NCBI GenBank assembly: GCA_011947345.1
Contig: JAAVTG010000581.1
Span: 558,001 to 622,000 of the forward strand
Source: Phytophthora quininea
Taxonomy: Eukaryota; Oomycota; Peronosporomycetes; Peronosporales; Peronosporaceae
Direction: 5' to 3'
Length of the DNA: 64,000 bases
Positions 1 through 10,881 of the stretch are shown in pieces (the first letter of the stretch is position 1; every line of letters starts with the position of its first letter). Both the position numbers and the translations under genes were made by a program. The notes beneath the pieces were generated by a model that saw nothing but the letters and a program-made list of their open reading frames with translations, was not told where the DNA came from and did no database searches.

Positions 1-3000
1 TCCACCTTTTTCCAAAGCAGCTTTTACTCTGTCCACATTGCCTTGAGATGCGCTCTCCAACACGATATTATTTATCTGGAAAAGCTCACGCTCTCGTTGA
101 TGAAGAAGGGCGATAGCAACGGCATTTTCCTGCTGCTGCGCGATATCGAACGCAGTGAATCCCTTGCCGCATGTCGTGTACAAATCAGCGTGACCATCAA
201 GAAGAAGGCGCATTGCCTCGATATGTCCACAACCAACTGCATACATGAGAGCTGTCTTCCCCAAACTGTCTCGCAAGTCGACGTCAGCACCTTCGTCGAG
301 CAACAAAGCTAAGATACCACATAAATTAGCTTTGGCTGCAGCAACTAAAGCCGTCTCGCCAGTTTCATCTGCAATATCGATATTTGCATTCCACTCAAGG
401 AGAAGTTGAACCATCTCGAGATTTTCGTTAAGAATGGCCTTCATCAACAGAGGCGTTTTCCCTTCATCGACCATATTCGATGAAGCTCCACGTTGAAGAA
501 GCAATGAAGCGACAGAGCAGTCTCCTGTATCCACAGCGAAACGCAGAGCTGTATCTCCCCTTATATTGCTTGCATTAACGTCTGCGTGATGATCAAGAAG
601 GAGAGAAACAGCCTCTTTCCATCCACCTTTGGCAGCATAAATCAATGGAGTATTTCCCAACACGTCATGTGATTCAGCTTCCGCACCGTGGTCGAGCAGA
701 CACGTCATCATACTGGTATGGCCGTGAGTTGCTGCATATGCGATAGCAGTCGACCCATCTGCGTTGGTAGCAGCAACATTTGCATTTCTGGATAATAGAA
801 GATGAACTATTTCTTCGAGGCCTTGCTCACACGCTCTCATGAGCGGTGTCTCCTTTTATATTCATTAACTCGATTGAAGCACCATCATCCAACAGCAAGG
901 ATGCAATCTTACAACGCCCTGAGTGCAGCGAGTAAAACAAAGCTGTTTCACCGAGTGCATCTTGAGCATTTATGTCTATCTCACCATCGAGCAGGAGTCG
1001 TATCATTTCTTCTGAGGATTCTCTTGCAGCAATCATCAGTGGTGTCGTTTGATTTCGATCACACAAGTCCGCCGAGGCATTAAGTTCTAGCAACAATCGA
1101 ACAGCGCCAATATTGTTGCTACCAATTGCCACTGATAACGCCGTCTGGCCAGTATCATTTTGGGCGTCAATGGCTCCGTTGTGCTGAGTTAGTAAATGAA
1201 CAATGTCGTTGTGTCCCCTTTGATAGCAAACATTAGTGGTGTCCAATACGTTGATCCCACCAGATCAGTTTTGGCACGGTAATGGAGAAGCACATGAGCA
1301 ATATCCAAGTGTCCTTCTTGTGATGCGATGCTCAGTGCAGTCCGTCCTGTAATATCTTGCGCGTTCACATCTGCTCCGCAGTCCAACAGCAGTTGCACCA
1401 TATTCACGCGGTTTCCCGCCACAGCCAGTAAGAGAGGCGTTCTCTTGTTGATATCTTCGACCTCGACGTCGCCACCTTTCTTCAAAGCAGCCTTCACTTC
1501 TTTTATGCTACCTTCTGACGCTCCTTGATGCAGCATCCTTGTTGTTGCTTCTTGTTTGCCATGATATGCATCAAACACAGCAACGACGTCAAGTTGAACT
1601 TTTGTCTTGCCCAATCTTGGGCCGTAAATCCATTGCCGCATTTGATATCTGCTCTGGCACCTTCATCAAGTAACAAACTTACAGCGTCAACATGGCCTTT
1701 AGAGGCAGCGTGTATGAGAGCAGTCTTTCCAGTATCATCGCGTAGATCGATGTCAACCCCACGATCGATGAGTACACGGATGACGCCACATGAGCCAGCT
1801 TGAGCAGCATGCATGAGGACGGTTTCTCCACATAGACTTCGTGCCGTGATGATAGCTTTCCACTTGAGTAGAAGACGAACCATCGCCTCGTTGCCATCAA
1901 GCGCTGCTTTCATCAAAGGTGCGCGTTGGTGTTGGTGATCTTCAATGGCATCAACGGCAGCCCCACGTTGGAGAAGTAAGGATGCAATCTCAAATCGGTT
2001 GTTCTCCACCGCAAAGTATAATGGTGTCGCTCCCCAGGTGCTCTTTGTGTTGATCTCGGCTTTCCGATCGAGCAATAAAACAATCATTTCTTTATGACCA
2101 TTCTGACAAGCAAACGATAGCGGCGATATCCCGTGATTATCCAACGCATCAATCACTGCACCATGGTCTAGCAGAAGCGAGGCTGCTATACAATTGTTGT
2201 TAATGGCAGCGTAGGTCAGAGCCGCCCACCCGTTCTCATCCACTGTTTCCAAGTTTGCCTTCCCCTCAATTAACAAGGTCATCATATCTCCACAGCCTGG
2301 AATGACAGCAGCCCACATCAGCGGTGTTTTCCCGGTGTTATCAGCCAAGTCGACTGACGCAGCATTGCCAAGGAGAACTCTAGCACTATCGTAGAGGCTG
2401 CAATTCGCAGCGTAGATAAGCGCAGTTTCCCCAATGCGTTTCGGGCATCGGCATTAGCATTTTGTTCTAGAAGAAAATGCACCACGCCTGTGTAATTATT
2501 ACGAGTAGCCAGCATTAATGCAGTGCATCCTTGTTCGTCTCGAATATTGATATCTCTAGTACTTTGTAGGGCCTCCTTCACTTCATCCACATCACCCCTT
2601 TCGACGCTTTCTAGAAGGGTCATAGGAACTTTAGCATGCTCTTCTAAAATCTTCACAATTTCGTGTCTGTCCCCGGCTTCGGCAATGTGTAGGGCCGTTT
2701 GGTTATTTCCGTTTAGTAAATGTATATCTGCACCGTATTTCACAAGTAAGTGCACAATGTCCACGAGCCCCAACGATACCGCCCACATCAACGCTGTCAT
2801 CCCATTCATGTCTGCCAAATTGACTGTCGCTGAGCCTTGCAGTAGTATCTCCACAGTTTCTATCCGATCGTTAACTACAGCAATAATCAAAGCTGTTCGA
2901 CCATCGGCGTCTTGCATATCAACATCAGCTTTATTTCCTAGTAGCAGACATACGATAGTAACATTCCCGTGTTTCACGGCTTCTCCCAGTGGAGTTGCTC

Positions 3001-5420
3001 CGTTATCATCAACAGTTTCAATATCAGCACCGCGTTCCACAAACAAGGCCGCCATCTCTTCATACCCAAGTTCTGCGGCAATTTGTAAAGGCGTCTTCCC
3101 AATTTCATCAACAACATCCACATTTGCTCCGTAGTCAAGTAAAATATGAGCAGCTCTAAAGTGATGTCGTAAAACGCTTCGAGTTAAAGCAGATTTACCG
3201 TGGGGGTCACACTTGTCGATGTCGGCTCCGTGCTCTAACAAAAGGCGCAGCAACTTCAAGTGCTCTCTCTCGGCTGCGAGTAGAACCGGTGACATTCCGT
3301 CCAGATCGAAAATATTTACTGTAGCTCCACGATCGAGTAGAAATTGAGCCAACGCAAAGTGTCCTTGGTACGCTGCAATTATCAACGCAGTCATGCCATC
3401 ACTTTGTGCCGCATCAACGCTGGCATTCCGTTCAAGAAGGACCTTCACAATGCTAAGATGTCCTTTAGTGGCTGCCAGCAATAAAGGTGTGCTTCCATTC
3501 CCATCTCGACTATCAACGTCAGTCTTTTGACCAGAGCGTTACGAACTTCATCCGAATTCCTCGTTTTGAAGCTTCCAACAGTAAGCTTTGCCACTTTTGC
3601 TGATACGTCTCGATAATTGAAGCGATCGCTGTGGTACCATTCAACTTCGCGTGCTGCAATGCTGTCATCCCATTCTGATCTGTTAAATTCACATCTGGAG
3701 TATTTTCTAGTAGGCAATGCACTACGTCTTCTCGGTCTGTTGAAGCAGCGTACATCAATGCTGTCATTCCTCTCATGTCTGCCAAATCGATTGAAGCCCC
3801 ACGAGATAAAAGTATACAGTAGATGGTAAGTTTCCCTGCATTACCGAACTTACGAGCATGGGACAGCCATCCTTGTCAATAACGTTGACACTCGCCTTGT
3901 TCCTCAGTAGCAGCTCAATCATTTCATCCCTGTCACTTTCACATGCTGCCCACAATGGTGTTCGCATATCTCCACCAGCCAAATCAGTTTCTGCACCACT
4001 ATTGAGAAGTATTTCTGCAACCACTGAGTGTCCATGCTTCGCAGCCAGAAATAATGGAGTTCGGCCATCTTTGGATAAAACATTTGCGTTTGCTCCTTTC
4101 TCCAGCAAAACTTCCGCAATCTCCACCTGACCGGCGGCACAGGCATGATGCAGAGGCGTTAATTGGTTCCCGTCTTTGAAGTCGACTGTGGCTCCATGAT
4201 CCAGTAACATGCTCACCATGTCTAACCTGCCACTAGATGCCACAAGAGTGAGAGCAGATTGACCTTGAGAATTAGTCGTATCAACGTTGGCTTTATTTTC
4301 CAAAAGAAACTTCGTGACGTCGATGTGTCCGGAAGCGGCGGCATACAATAGCGCTCCAAGCTCTTTATCCTCTGGGAAATCCATGGCAGCTCCAGCGTTA
4401 ATCAAGACTTGCACCATTTCCAAATCACCGCGATCAGCAGCAATACACAAGGGGTTGGCTGTAGTTCGTGATGAACGTCGACGTCTGCTTTGTTCTCGAG
4501 CAGCAGACGCACAATGTCTGTATGGCCACAATTAACGGCATACCATAGTGGCGTTAGTTGCTTCGTATCACAAAAATCGACACTTGCTCCACCCTCCAGC
4601 AAAAGTCGTACAATTTCCACGCTCCCTTGGCCAACAGCAATGCACAGAAGCGTTTCACCTGCCTTGTCTCGGGCATTCCATCTCTTTGTGAGAGATCAGA
4701 TGACCAACGACAGCGCCGAGGCCCTTTTGAGTATTTTTGCTGTCTTCTTCGTCAACGTCCTCGCCATTTTCAAGCGCATCCTTCACCTCGTTCAACTCAC
4801 CTCTTCGCACTGCATCCCAGATCGATAGTTTGCGCTCCACACTTCGACCTTGATATTCCCGTAAAATTTTACAATGACCGCGTTGCCTTGTCCTAGAGCA
4901 ATCTGCATGGCTGACTTGCCCTGTTTGTTCTGCACATTCATATCGGCCATCTTTTCGCTGAAAATGTTTACCATATCGAAATGTCCGCTCTCCGTAGCAT
5001 GCATCAATGGCGTCATCCCTTCAGAGTCTTCCAAGTTCACAAGCGCTCCTCGAGATAACAGTAGCCGTGCAATTTGAGAGTGACCTTTTGAGTTGTGAGG
5101 ATCAACGATGTTGCTCCTGTCTCGTTCTGGGCGTTCAAATCGATGCCCTTCTCGAGTAATATCTTTACAATTTCCTCGTGTCCGTTGTAGCAAGCCCACA
5201 TTAATGGAGTCCACCTTGCCTTGTTCGCCAGGTTAGGGTTCGCAGAACAGTGAAGAAGAAGGCGAACAACACCCTCGTGGCCTTCACGCACTGCAAATAG
5301 CAAAGGCGTCCAGCCATTTTCATCTTGTGTGTCGACGTACTGGCCAGATTCGATAGCAGCTTTAAGCTTGCCCATGTCCCCTCGCATCGCGAGTCGAAGA
5401 AGCGACACTCTATTCCCCAT
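1..5420 (-). CDS. Giant ankyrin-repeat protein, 3' end beyond window (frame-broken)
   Basis: Reading from 5420 down to base 1 gives an almost unbroken run of about 33-residue ankyrin repeats, roughly 45-55 of them, with typical G-TPL-AA--GH-----LL---A signatures. I chose the ATG at 5420 because it opens MGNRVS, a fit to the N-myristoylation consensus (Gly2, Ser6), followed at once by a cap-like repeat; an upstream in-frame ATG at 5468 is possible. The frame changes near 5095, 4860, 4670, 4460, 3825, 3560, 3530, 2428, 1605, 1217 and 835, mostly at runs of A, G or C, yet homology resumes immediately each time. The frame is open at base 1, so the gene continues outside. Cap-like units of the pattern EA--G---EVK-AL recur six times. 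Ankyrin proteins are binding scaffolds; partner and role are unknown. It could be a decaying gene, but base-call errors fit better. Confidence 0.85.
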
Positions 5421-5689
5421 GTTGATCGATCTTGCAGACCTGTGGGGGTAATATTCGACGCAGTTCACGCAGACTTGAGCTGCGATATCTTCATCTTAGT
5501 GGGTAGTCGCGATACTTGAACAGGCGCCACACTCTTTTTCGTCACATCAGCGCTATAATATAACTTCCACGGCCAGAGTGAGCAATTTCTCGGCAGCAGT
5601 CCATCATCAAAAATAATAAGGTGAATCCAGATACTAGTGACCTCCAAGACGTCCTTCCAGTCTCATTTTTCCTTTGCTGGGACCAACAA

Positions 5690-6807
5690 CGTGACCATGA
5701 GCCAACGCGACGGAATTCGAACTTATCAGACTGAAGACCTCCTCGTCAAAAGCCGGTATAATATCGATCGGCGGCGCGACCTAGCACGAACCCGTCGCTA
5801 ATGTTCGTCGACGAGCTTACCTCCAGCCTCGGTGGTGCGAAGAGCTGCAGCAAATTGTGCGTGACGCCAAGCAACGGTCATCGCAGGCATGCACCATCCC
5901 TCATCCGAGCGGTTTGCGCTCTTGGTCAGTAATTCGATGGCGCATGAGTGTCAAACTGCTAAGCATCGGACATTGTCGGGTTCTTCTCCTCGCTCGGGTA
6001 TGACTGTCCAGCGTACGCGCCAGCTTGTGTTGATGGATAAAGCCACAAATGTCGCTAGCGGCTGAAGATTTCACGAGCCACAGTAGTCCAGGTGAAGACG
6101 CAAGTTTGACTACACCAGGTTGGGTCTACCGAGCAATGCAAAACGATCGCCTCAAAGTCGATCACATGAAAATCGCAGGCCAGCTCATGGTCCAAGCGCT
6201 GCCTCTCGAGATCTCCATGGTGCGTCGAGAGTACGAGAACGGTCTCTTCCACTTGCTCTCGTGGTACCTGGCCAAGAACGTGAGCGACCTGCCCATGCAG
6301 ATTCTCATGCTGGTCGTGTTGTTCGTGTCGGCCTACTGTATGATCGGCATCGGCCATGGCGCTGCCGTCTTCGCCCTGCTGCTGCTGTTTATGGTCTTGG
6401 CGCGAACCGCCTCGGTGGGTCTCGCCTACGCCACCGGGTGCTTCTTCCGTCGAGCGGACCCGGCCACCGCCGTGGGGATGATCATCCTGCTGCCGATGCT
6501 GCTGTTTGGCGGCCTCCTGGTCAACTCGAGCGACACGCCCGTCCACTTTGTCTGGATCAACTACATCTCGCCCATCAAGTTTGGCTTCGACGCCACGATG
6601 CGCATCTACTGGGAGCAAGTGGACGAGATCCCGTGCGACCAGGCCGCGCAGAACTGCATCGCGCGGACAGGGGACGAGGTGCTGGCCAACTACACCGTCT
6701 CGGGTCGACCCGTTCTAGTGGACGCGATGCTGCTGGTGCTGCTCAACGTCTGGTACCGGGCGCTGGGCTTCCTCGCGCTCTGGATCAACGTGCACTCGGC
6801 CAAGTAG
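5690..6807 (+). pseudogene. ABCG transporter copy A (degenerate, 5'-truncated)
   Basis: The left part (about 5690-6195) aligns only loosely with transporters B and C. A decayed Walker B (FVDELTSSLG, near 5800) and the segments after it are recognisable, but there is no Walker A and the frame is broken. From about 6198 the sequence abruptly becomes nearly identical to B and encodes a clean ABC2-type membrane domain (open frame 6049-6807) with several hydrophobic helices, ending in VHSAK. ABCG half-transporters export lipids or drugs at the plasma membrane; without its nucleotide-binding half this copy cannot work as one. At the place where B and C carry an in-frame TAA, this copy reads a sense codon, suggesting it keeps the older state there. 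The abrupt change in identity marks the left boundary of the tandem duplication. Confidence 0.8.
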
Positions 6808-6920
6808 CCTCCTGAGGCAACCACATCGATCGGTGACCGAGAAGGCGATCTTTTATCAACCAATACATGGATTATCCGATCGTGTTACCACGTTTTGGAG
6901 GTTCTGATAACCTGATAAAA

Positions 6921-6966
6921 CCTCACGTTTTGAACGTAAACCTCACGTTTTGAACGTAAACCTCAC
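6921..6966 (+). repeat. 20-bp tandem repeat upstream of coiled-coil gene 1
   Basis: Two exact 20-bp units (6921-6940 and 6941-6960, CCTCACGTTTTGAACGTAAA) are followed by a third start (CCTCAC). Each contains the near-palindrome ACGTT-TTG-AACGT. The array sits about 30 bases upstream of the core promoter. In the second copy (from 12782) the unit is 21 bp, with one more A. It may be a transcription-factor site; this is inference. Confidence 0.7.
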
Positions 6967-6989
6967 CTTGTTTCGCGCCCAAACTTCGC

Positions 6990-7007
6990 GCTCATTCTTC
7001 TTTTCGC
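6990..7007 (+). promoter_or_regulatory. Oomycete Inr + FPR core promoter, coiled-coil gene 1
   Basis: The sequence GCTCATTCTTCTTTTCGC matches the known oomycete core promoter pattern (GCTCATTYB, three free bases, WTTTYY) except near its last bases. It lies about 54-71 bases upstream of the ATG at 7061, the usual distance for a short oomycete 5' leader, so transcription probably starts at the A of TCATT. Confidence 0.7.
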
Positions 7008-7060
7008 GCCCGTGGAGCCGAGAAGAATACCAACGTAAAGACAACAAGTAGGAGGTCAGG

Positions 7061-10000
7061 ATGTCGATCCTGTACGAGGAAGGACTGAAGAAGGAGACCA
7101 GCCACAAGGTGTGGTAAGTACCGACCTGCATGTCCTGATCCGACTGATGTTATCTTGGGTCTTGGGATTAGTAGGATTACTATCTGGTACTGATTACTGA
7201 CACTCGTACCTAACGCAGGCGGGCGGCAGCGGTGCAGCTCACTTCGGAGCCGCATCCCGCCGGCTTTGAGGTGCCCGTGCTGGTGTGCACTTGGCGCCGG
7301 ATCACTGGCGCCGTCGTCCGGGGCAAGCTCGTCCTGGACCCGACGGTGGCCCACGTGGAGTTCCGGTCGTTGTTCGACTGCAAACGCCGCTTTGCCGTCG
7401 CAGTGGGGCGTGCAAGTGGAAGCTCCAGGCCAAGAACGGAGCATCGTGGGATGCTTGGAGTGGCGCCATCGAGACAGCCATCGCTACGGTGAAGGAGGAG
7501 GCGGTGCTGGCTGGATGTGAAGTCGTGGAGGCCGCCGAGGCCAAGACGGCAGCGCTCGCGAGCTGCGTGCAGGACGACGCCGGCAGCTGCGACGCCCAAC
7601 AGACATGCGGCGAGCTCCCGAGTGAGTCTGGCGCGGCGACCAGTTCCAGCACGCATGGCACTGCTGTTGGCTCCGGCAGCAGCAGCAGCAGCAGTGGCGA
7701 CGCAGTCATGAGCGTGGTCGGCACGTCTAGTGGTGATGCCGAGGCTAGAGGCCGGACGCAGAGCCAGCCCCAAGCCTCTGGCGTGGAAATACTGCCGCAG
7801 ATGGAGTTGGTGGTGGAACACCACGCTGAAGATCCACTGTACGACCATTTGGAGAGTTTGCGACCGCAAACGAGAGCGCTCGACTTACAGAGCGCAGTTA
7901 CAGATGCTTCCGGCACGACCAATTCGTCGGCGCAGAGCGGCAGCGACACTGCAAACCGCGAGGATCTGTCTGTGGTTACCATGACAGAGCTGGTCGACAA
8001 GTTCCAGCGCTTGATCCGCAGACCCAAGGGACAGCTGCTGGAGGAAGTGCTGGGCGGCGCAGCGCAAATACACAAAAAGTACTCGGGAGCTTACTGGTCA
8101 GGTGCTGCAACGAGCTGCTCGAGTGGAGAAGCGCTGGAGGAGCCCGAGCATGAAGCGTCTACACTTCCCAGTCTTGAAGAAGATCGAGTGGAAGTTGGCC
8201 AGTCGGCAGCGCTGGAGTATGAGCTGGACACGGCTAAAAAGAGATCAAACGTTTGAGAGAGCAGCTCGAGGCTTCGCAGAGTGAGATCGAGACCTCCTCC
8301 GGCGTCGTCAAGGCTAGGTTGGTGGCGGAGGACCGCGTGAAGGAGCTCAATCAGCTGCTGGCGAAATCGGCTGAAGAAAATGGACAACTCCACTGGGAGA
8401 TCGACGAGCTCCGGAACCAGACGATCAATGACGAAGTGACTCTTACCGAGACTGCTGAGCACATATTGAAGCTCAGTGGTCTGCTTGCGTCTTGCCAACA
8501 AGAGCTGAGGTCGACGGAGTCCGCTCTTGCCACCACCAAGATACAACTGGAGGCCGCAACTGCCCGCGTGCTGTCGAGCGAAAGAGCCGAGGCGGCGCTG
8601 AAGACCGAGCTTGCGGAAATGCATCTCTCCTTCACCCTCACCGACGGCAACAGGTTCACCCATACCCGAGTCTCCGATGCGGAACTGCTGCCACAGACGG
8701 AGCTGTTGGCGCACGTCAAAGAGCACCACACACGGAGCGGCGGCGGCACTGCGAACTGCGAGGATCCTGCTGCCGTAACCATGACAGACCAACTCAACGA
8801 CACCGAGCTCGAGAACGTCAAACCCAAGGCGGAGCTGGAGGATGTGCTCAACAACGCATATGACGAGTACTCGACCGGCTGCCCGTCAGGTCTGTTGCTG
8901 GGTGCTGAAGTCTGGGAAACAAGCAGCTTCTTGGGTCAAGAAGATATGGAGGAGCCCGAACATGAAGATTCCGCACTGCTCAGTAGTGAGGCGTATGAAC
9001 TGGACTTGGCAGAGCTCGAGTCTGAGCTGGACACGGCTCGAAAGGAGATCGAACGATTGAGAGAAGAACTCGAGGCTTCGCAGAAGGAGAGCTCTGTCTC
9101 GAAGGAGGCGGCACATGGGATCTACTCCGGCGTCGTCAAGGCCAATTTACTGCTGGAGGACCGCGTGAAGAAGCTTAATGAGATGCTAGCGGAAACCCGC
9201 GAAGAGAACGGTCAACTCCTCTCGGACAATAACGAGCTACAGAACCAGATGATGAACGACAGCAGCGAAGCGATAGTTGCGGAGACTACTAGGCACAGTG
9301 CCGAGCTGGAGGGGTTGCTTGAGGCTCGTGAGCACGAGCTGCGGTCAGCCGAGTCCGCTCTTGCCGTCACGAAGCTTCAACTCGAGGCTGCAAATGCTCG
9401 CGCGCTGTCAGGCGAAAGAGCCGAGGCGGAGCTGAAGACCAAGCTTGCAGAAGTGCGTCTGGCCTGCTCCCTCAAGATGGCCAACCTGATGACCACGCAC
9501 CTGAGCTTCCACAACAGCCCACTGGTAAGCGCCAACAAGAAGCTGGAAGAAGTGATCGACGAGAAGAACACCCTGAAGGTGAAGCTGATGACGCTGGAAA
9601 GCAAATTACTCAAGCAGCGCAATTGCACCACCGACAGCAGCAGTTTTCCTGCTCCCCGCTCGACGCCACGAGCTCTGCCATACTCGCAGAGGTACAACGG
9701 GAGCTCGACAAGAAGTCGGCCCAGTTGTTGAACGCTGAGCGCGAGGTCGAGCACTTGCGCTCGGAGATCAACGACAGGAAGGATGGAGACGCAGTAAACA
9801 TCGAGTACACGGCTGCCAAGAAGCGGCTCGAGGACGAGATCGCTCATCTGTGCCAGCTCAACGACGAGCAGGCGAGGAAACTGGAGGAGCTGGGCTCGCG
9901 TGTCACCACAGCCCACTGTGAGCGCGATGAACTCAAGAAGGTTGTGCAGCAAATGGTGGCACTTGGTTCCATCAGTCACTGCACGCCGTCAATTCCCGAG

Positions 10001-10159
10001 AGTGTTGCGACGGACGAGAAGAAGGCGTCGACATTCATGCGTCGTGTGTCGCTACAGCGAACGCCGTGGTCTCCATCTCCCCTCACGCTCCTACCATGTC
10101 GACAAGAGGCGTCCGCACGAGCAGGAAGACGTCTTCTACCGGCAGCGGCGTTGTCGTGA
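7061..10159 (+). CDS. Large coiled-coil protein, copy 1 (frame-broken)
   Basis: Exon 1 (7061-7113) is followed by a 105-nt intron (7114-7218, GTAAGT...CGCAG) and a long second exon. The N-terminal ~150 residues (motifs FEVPVLVCTWR, KWKLQAKNGASWDAW) form a small domain I do not recognise. Then come a Ser/Gln-rich low-complexity stretch with a CAG run (near 7679) and about 700 residues of heptad-rich coiled coil. The coiled-coil part contains an internal duplication: segments starting near 7786 and 8682 share LLPQ-EL, ANxED, VVTMT, LEEPEHE and the ELDTA-KEI-RLRE block. Frames break near 7405, 8236-8240 (run of five A, shared with copy 2) and 9655; copy 2 supplies the intact reading for the first and last. 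Full length would be about 1,000 residues. No function assigned. Confidence 0.75.
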
Positions 10160-10556
10160 CGAGTGGACGGGGACTCATTGCTCCTCTAGTCTGCATCCCC
10201 ACAAACTTGCTGAGCTGCCAGGGACCCATTGCTCCCTGGCTGCCTCAGTGGGCGGGGCTGGTGCGGTTCGAGGAGATCATTTCCTTCTCGGCCGCACCAC
10301 CGTGGGAATTGTCACGATATCGTGCTACCGGCAGATACGACGGTGACAAATGAGACGACTGTGCAGAAGACCTTTACGCCGGCGCTGCCGTGACGAGTGG
10401 ACGGAGGAACTCATTGCTTCCGCTCGTCTGCATCCTTGCAAACTTGCTGAGATGCTGGGGATTCATTACTCCCTAGCTGTATCAGTGGGTGGGGTTGGTG
10501 CGGCTCGAGAAGCTCATTTTCTTCTCAGCCGCATCGCCGTGGGGATTGTCACGACG
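10155..10556 (+). repeat. Two-unit direct repeat, 234-bp period
   Basis: The segment starting CGTGACGAGTGGACGG at 10155 recurs at 10389, and similarity runs for about 165 bases (shared words CTCATTGCT, GTCTGCATCC, CAAACTTGCTGAG, TTCTC-GCCGCA, ATTGTCACGA). The repeat lies just after the coiled-coil stop codon. Short open frames cross it (10066-10353, 10350-10778), but neither resembles a known protein, and it could be the protein's true C-terminus in another frame or a 3' UTR. Confidence 0.65.
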
Positions 10557-10665
10557 GCGTCCAGCTGGCTGGAGATCAGTTCGCCAAGCCAGCGCACTGG
10601 CGTATTCACTGCTTTCCATCGTTCGCCGTGTGAGTGGCCTCAGAGCGTGTCGTGGAGATCATTCG

Positions 10666-10722
10666 ATGAAGATTTTCCTCCTCGTGGCGCTGTTGACCTT
10701 TATTCGATGCGTTGTGTTGTAA
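10666..10722 (+). CDS. Mini-ORF resembling a signal peptide (18 aa)
   Basis: An 18-codon ORF (MKIFLLVALLTFIRCVVL) reads like the hydrophobic core of a secretion signal and is followed by a possible splice donor (GTAAGC at 10719). It overlaps a possible oomycete initiator (ATCATTC, 10660-10666), so it may be chance sequence in the 5' leader of transporter B. The identical ORF occurs in the second unit at 16531-16587. Whether it is translated is unknown. Confidence 0.25.
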   Translation: MKIFLLVALLTFIRCVVL

Positions 10723-10881
10723 GCATTATCGAATACATGTACGTCTTCATCGCAAGATTCAAAGCATCAAACAGATGAACTAAGCACACGCAACGAACAG
10801 GTCTGCCGAAAGCTCGACGCCGTGCTTTTAAAAGTCGTCTGCGAAGATCAACGTCGCTGCCTGCAACTCGTCCATCTTGGC

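Noticed and set aside
1..5420. Programmed ribosomal frameshifting to explain the many frame changes
   Set aside because: The changes occur in both directions, at many unrelated sequences and in every gene class, and duplicate copies disagree with each other. Sequencing error or decay explains this better.
10350..10778. 142-codon ORF after the coiled-coil gene as a secreted effector (RxLR-type)
   Set aside because: There is no N-terminal signal peptide and no RxLR-dEER arrangement; the Arg-rich start is compositional.
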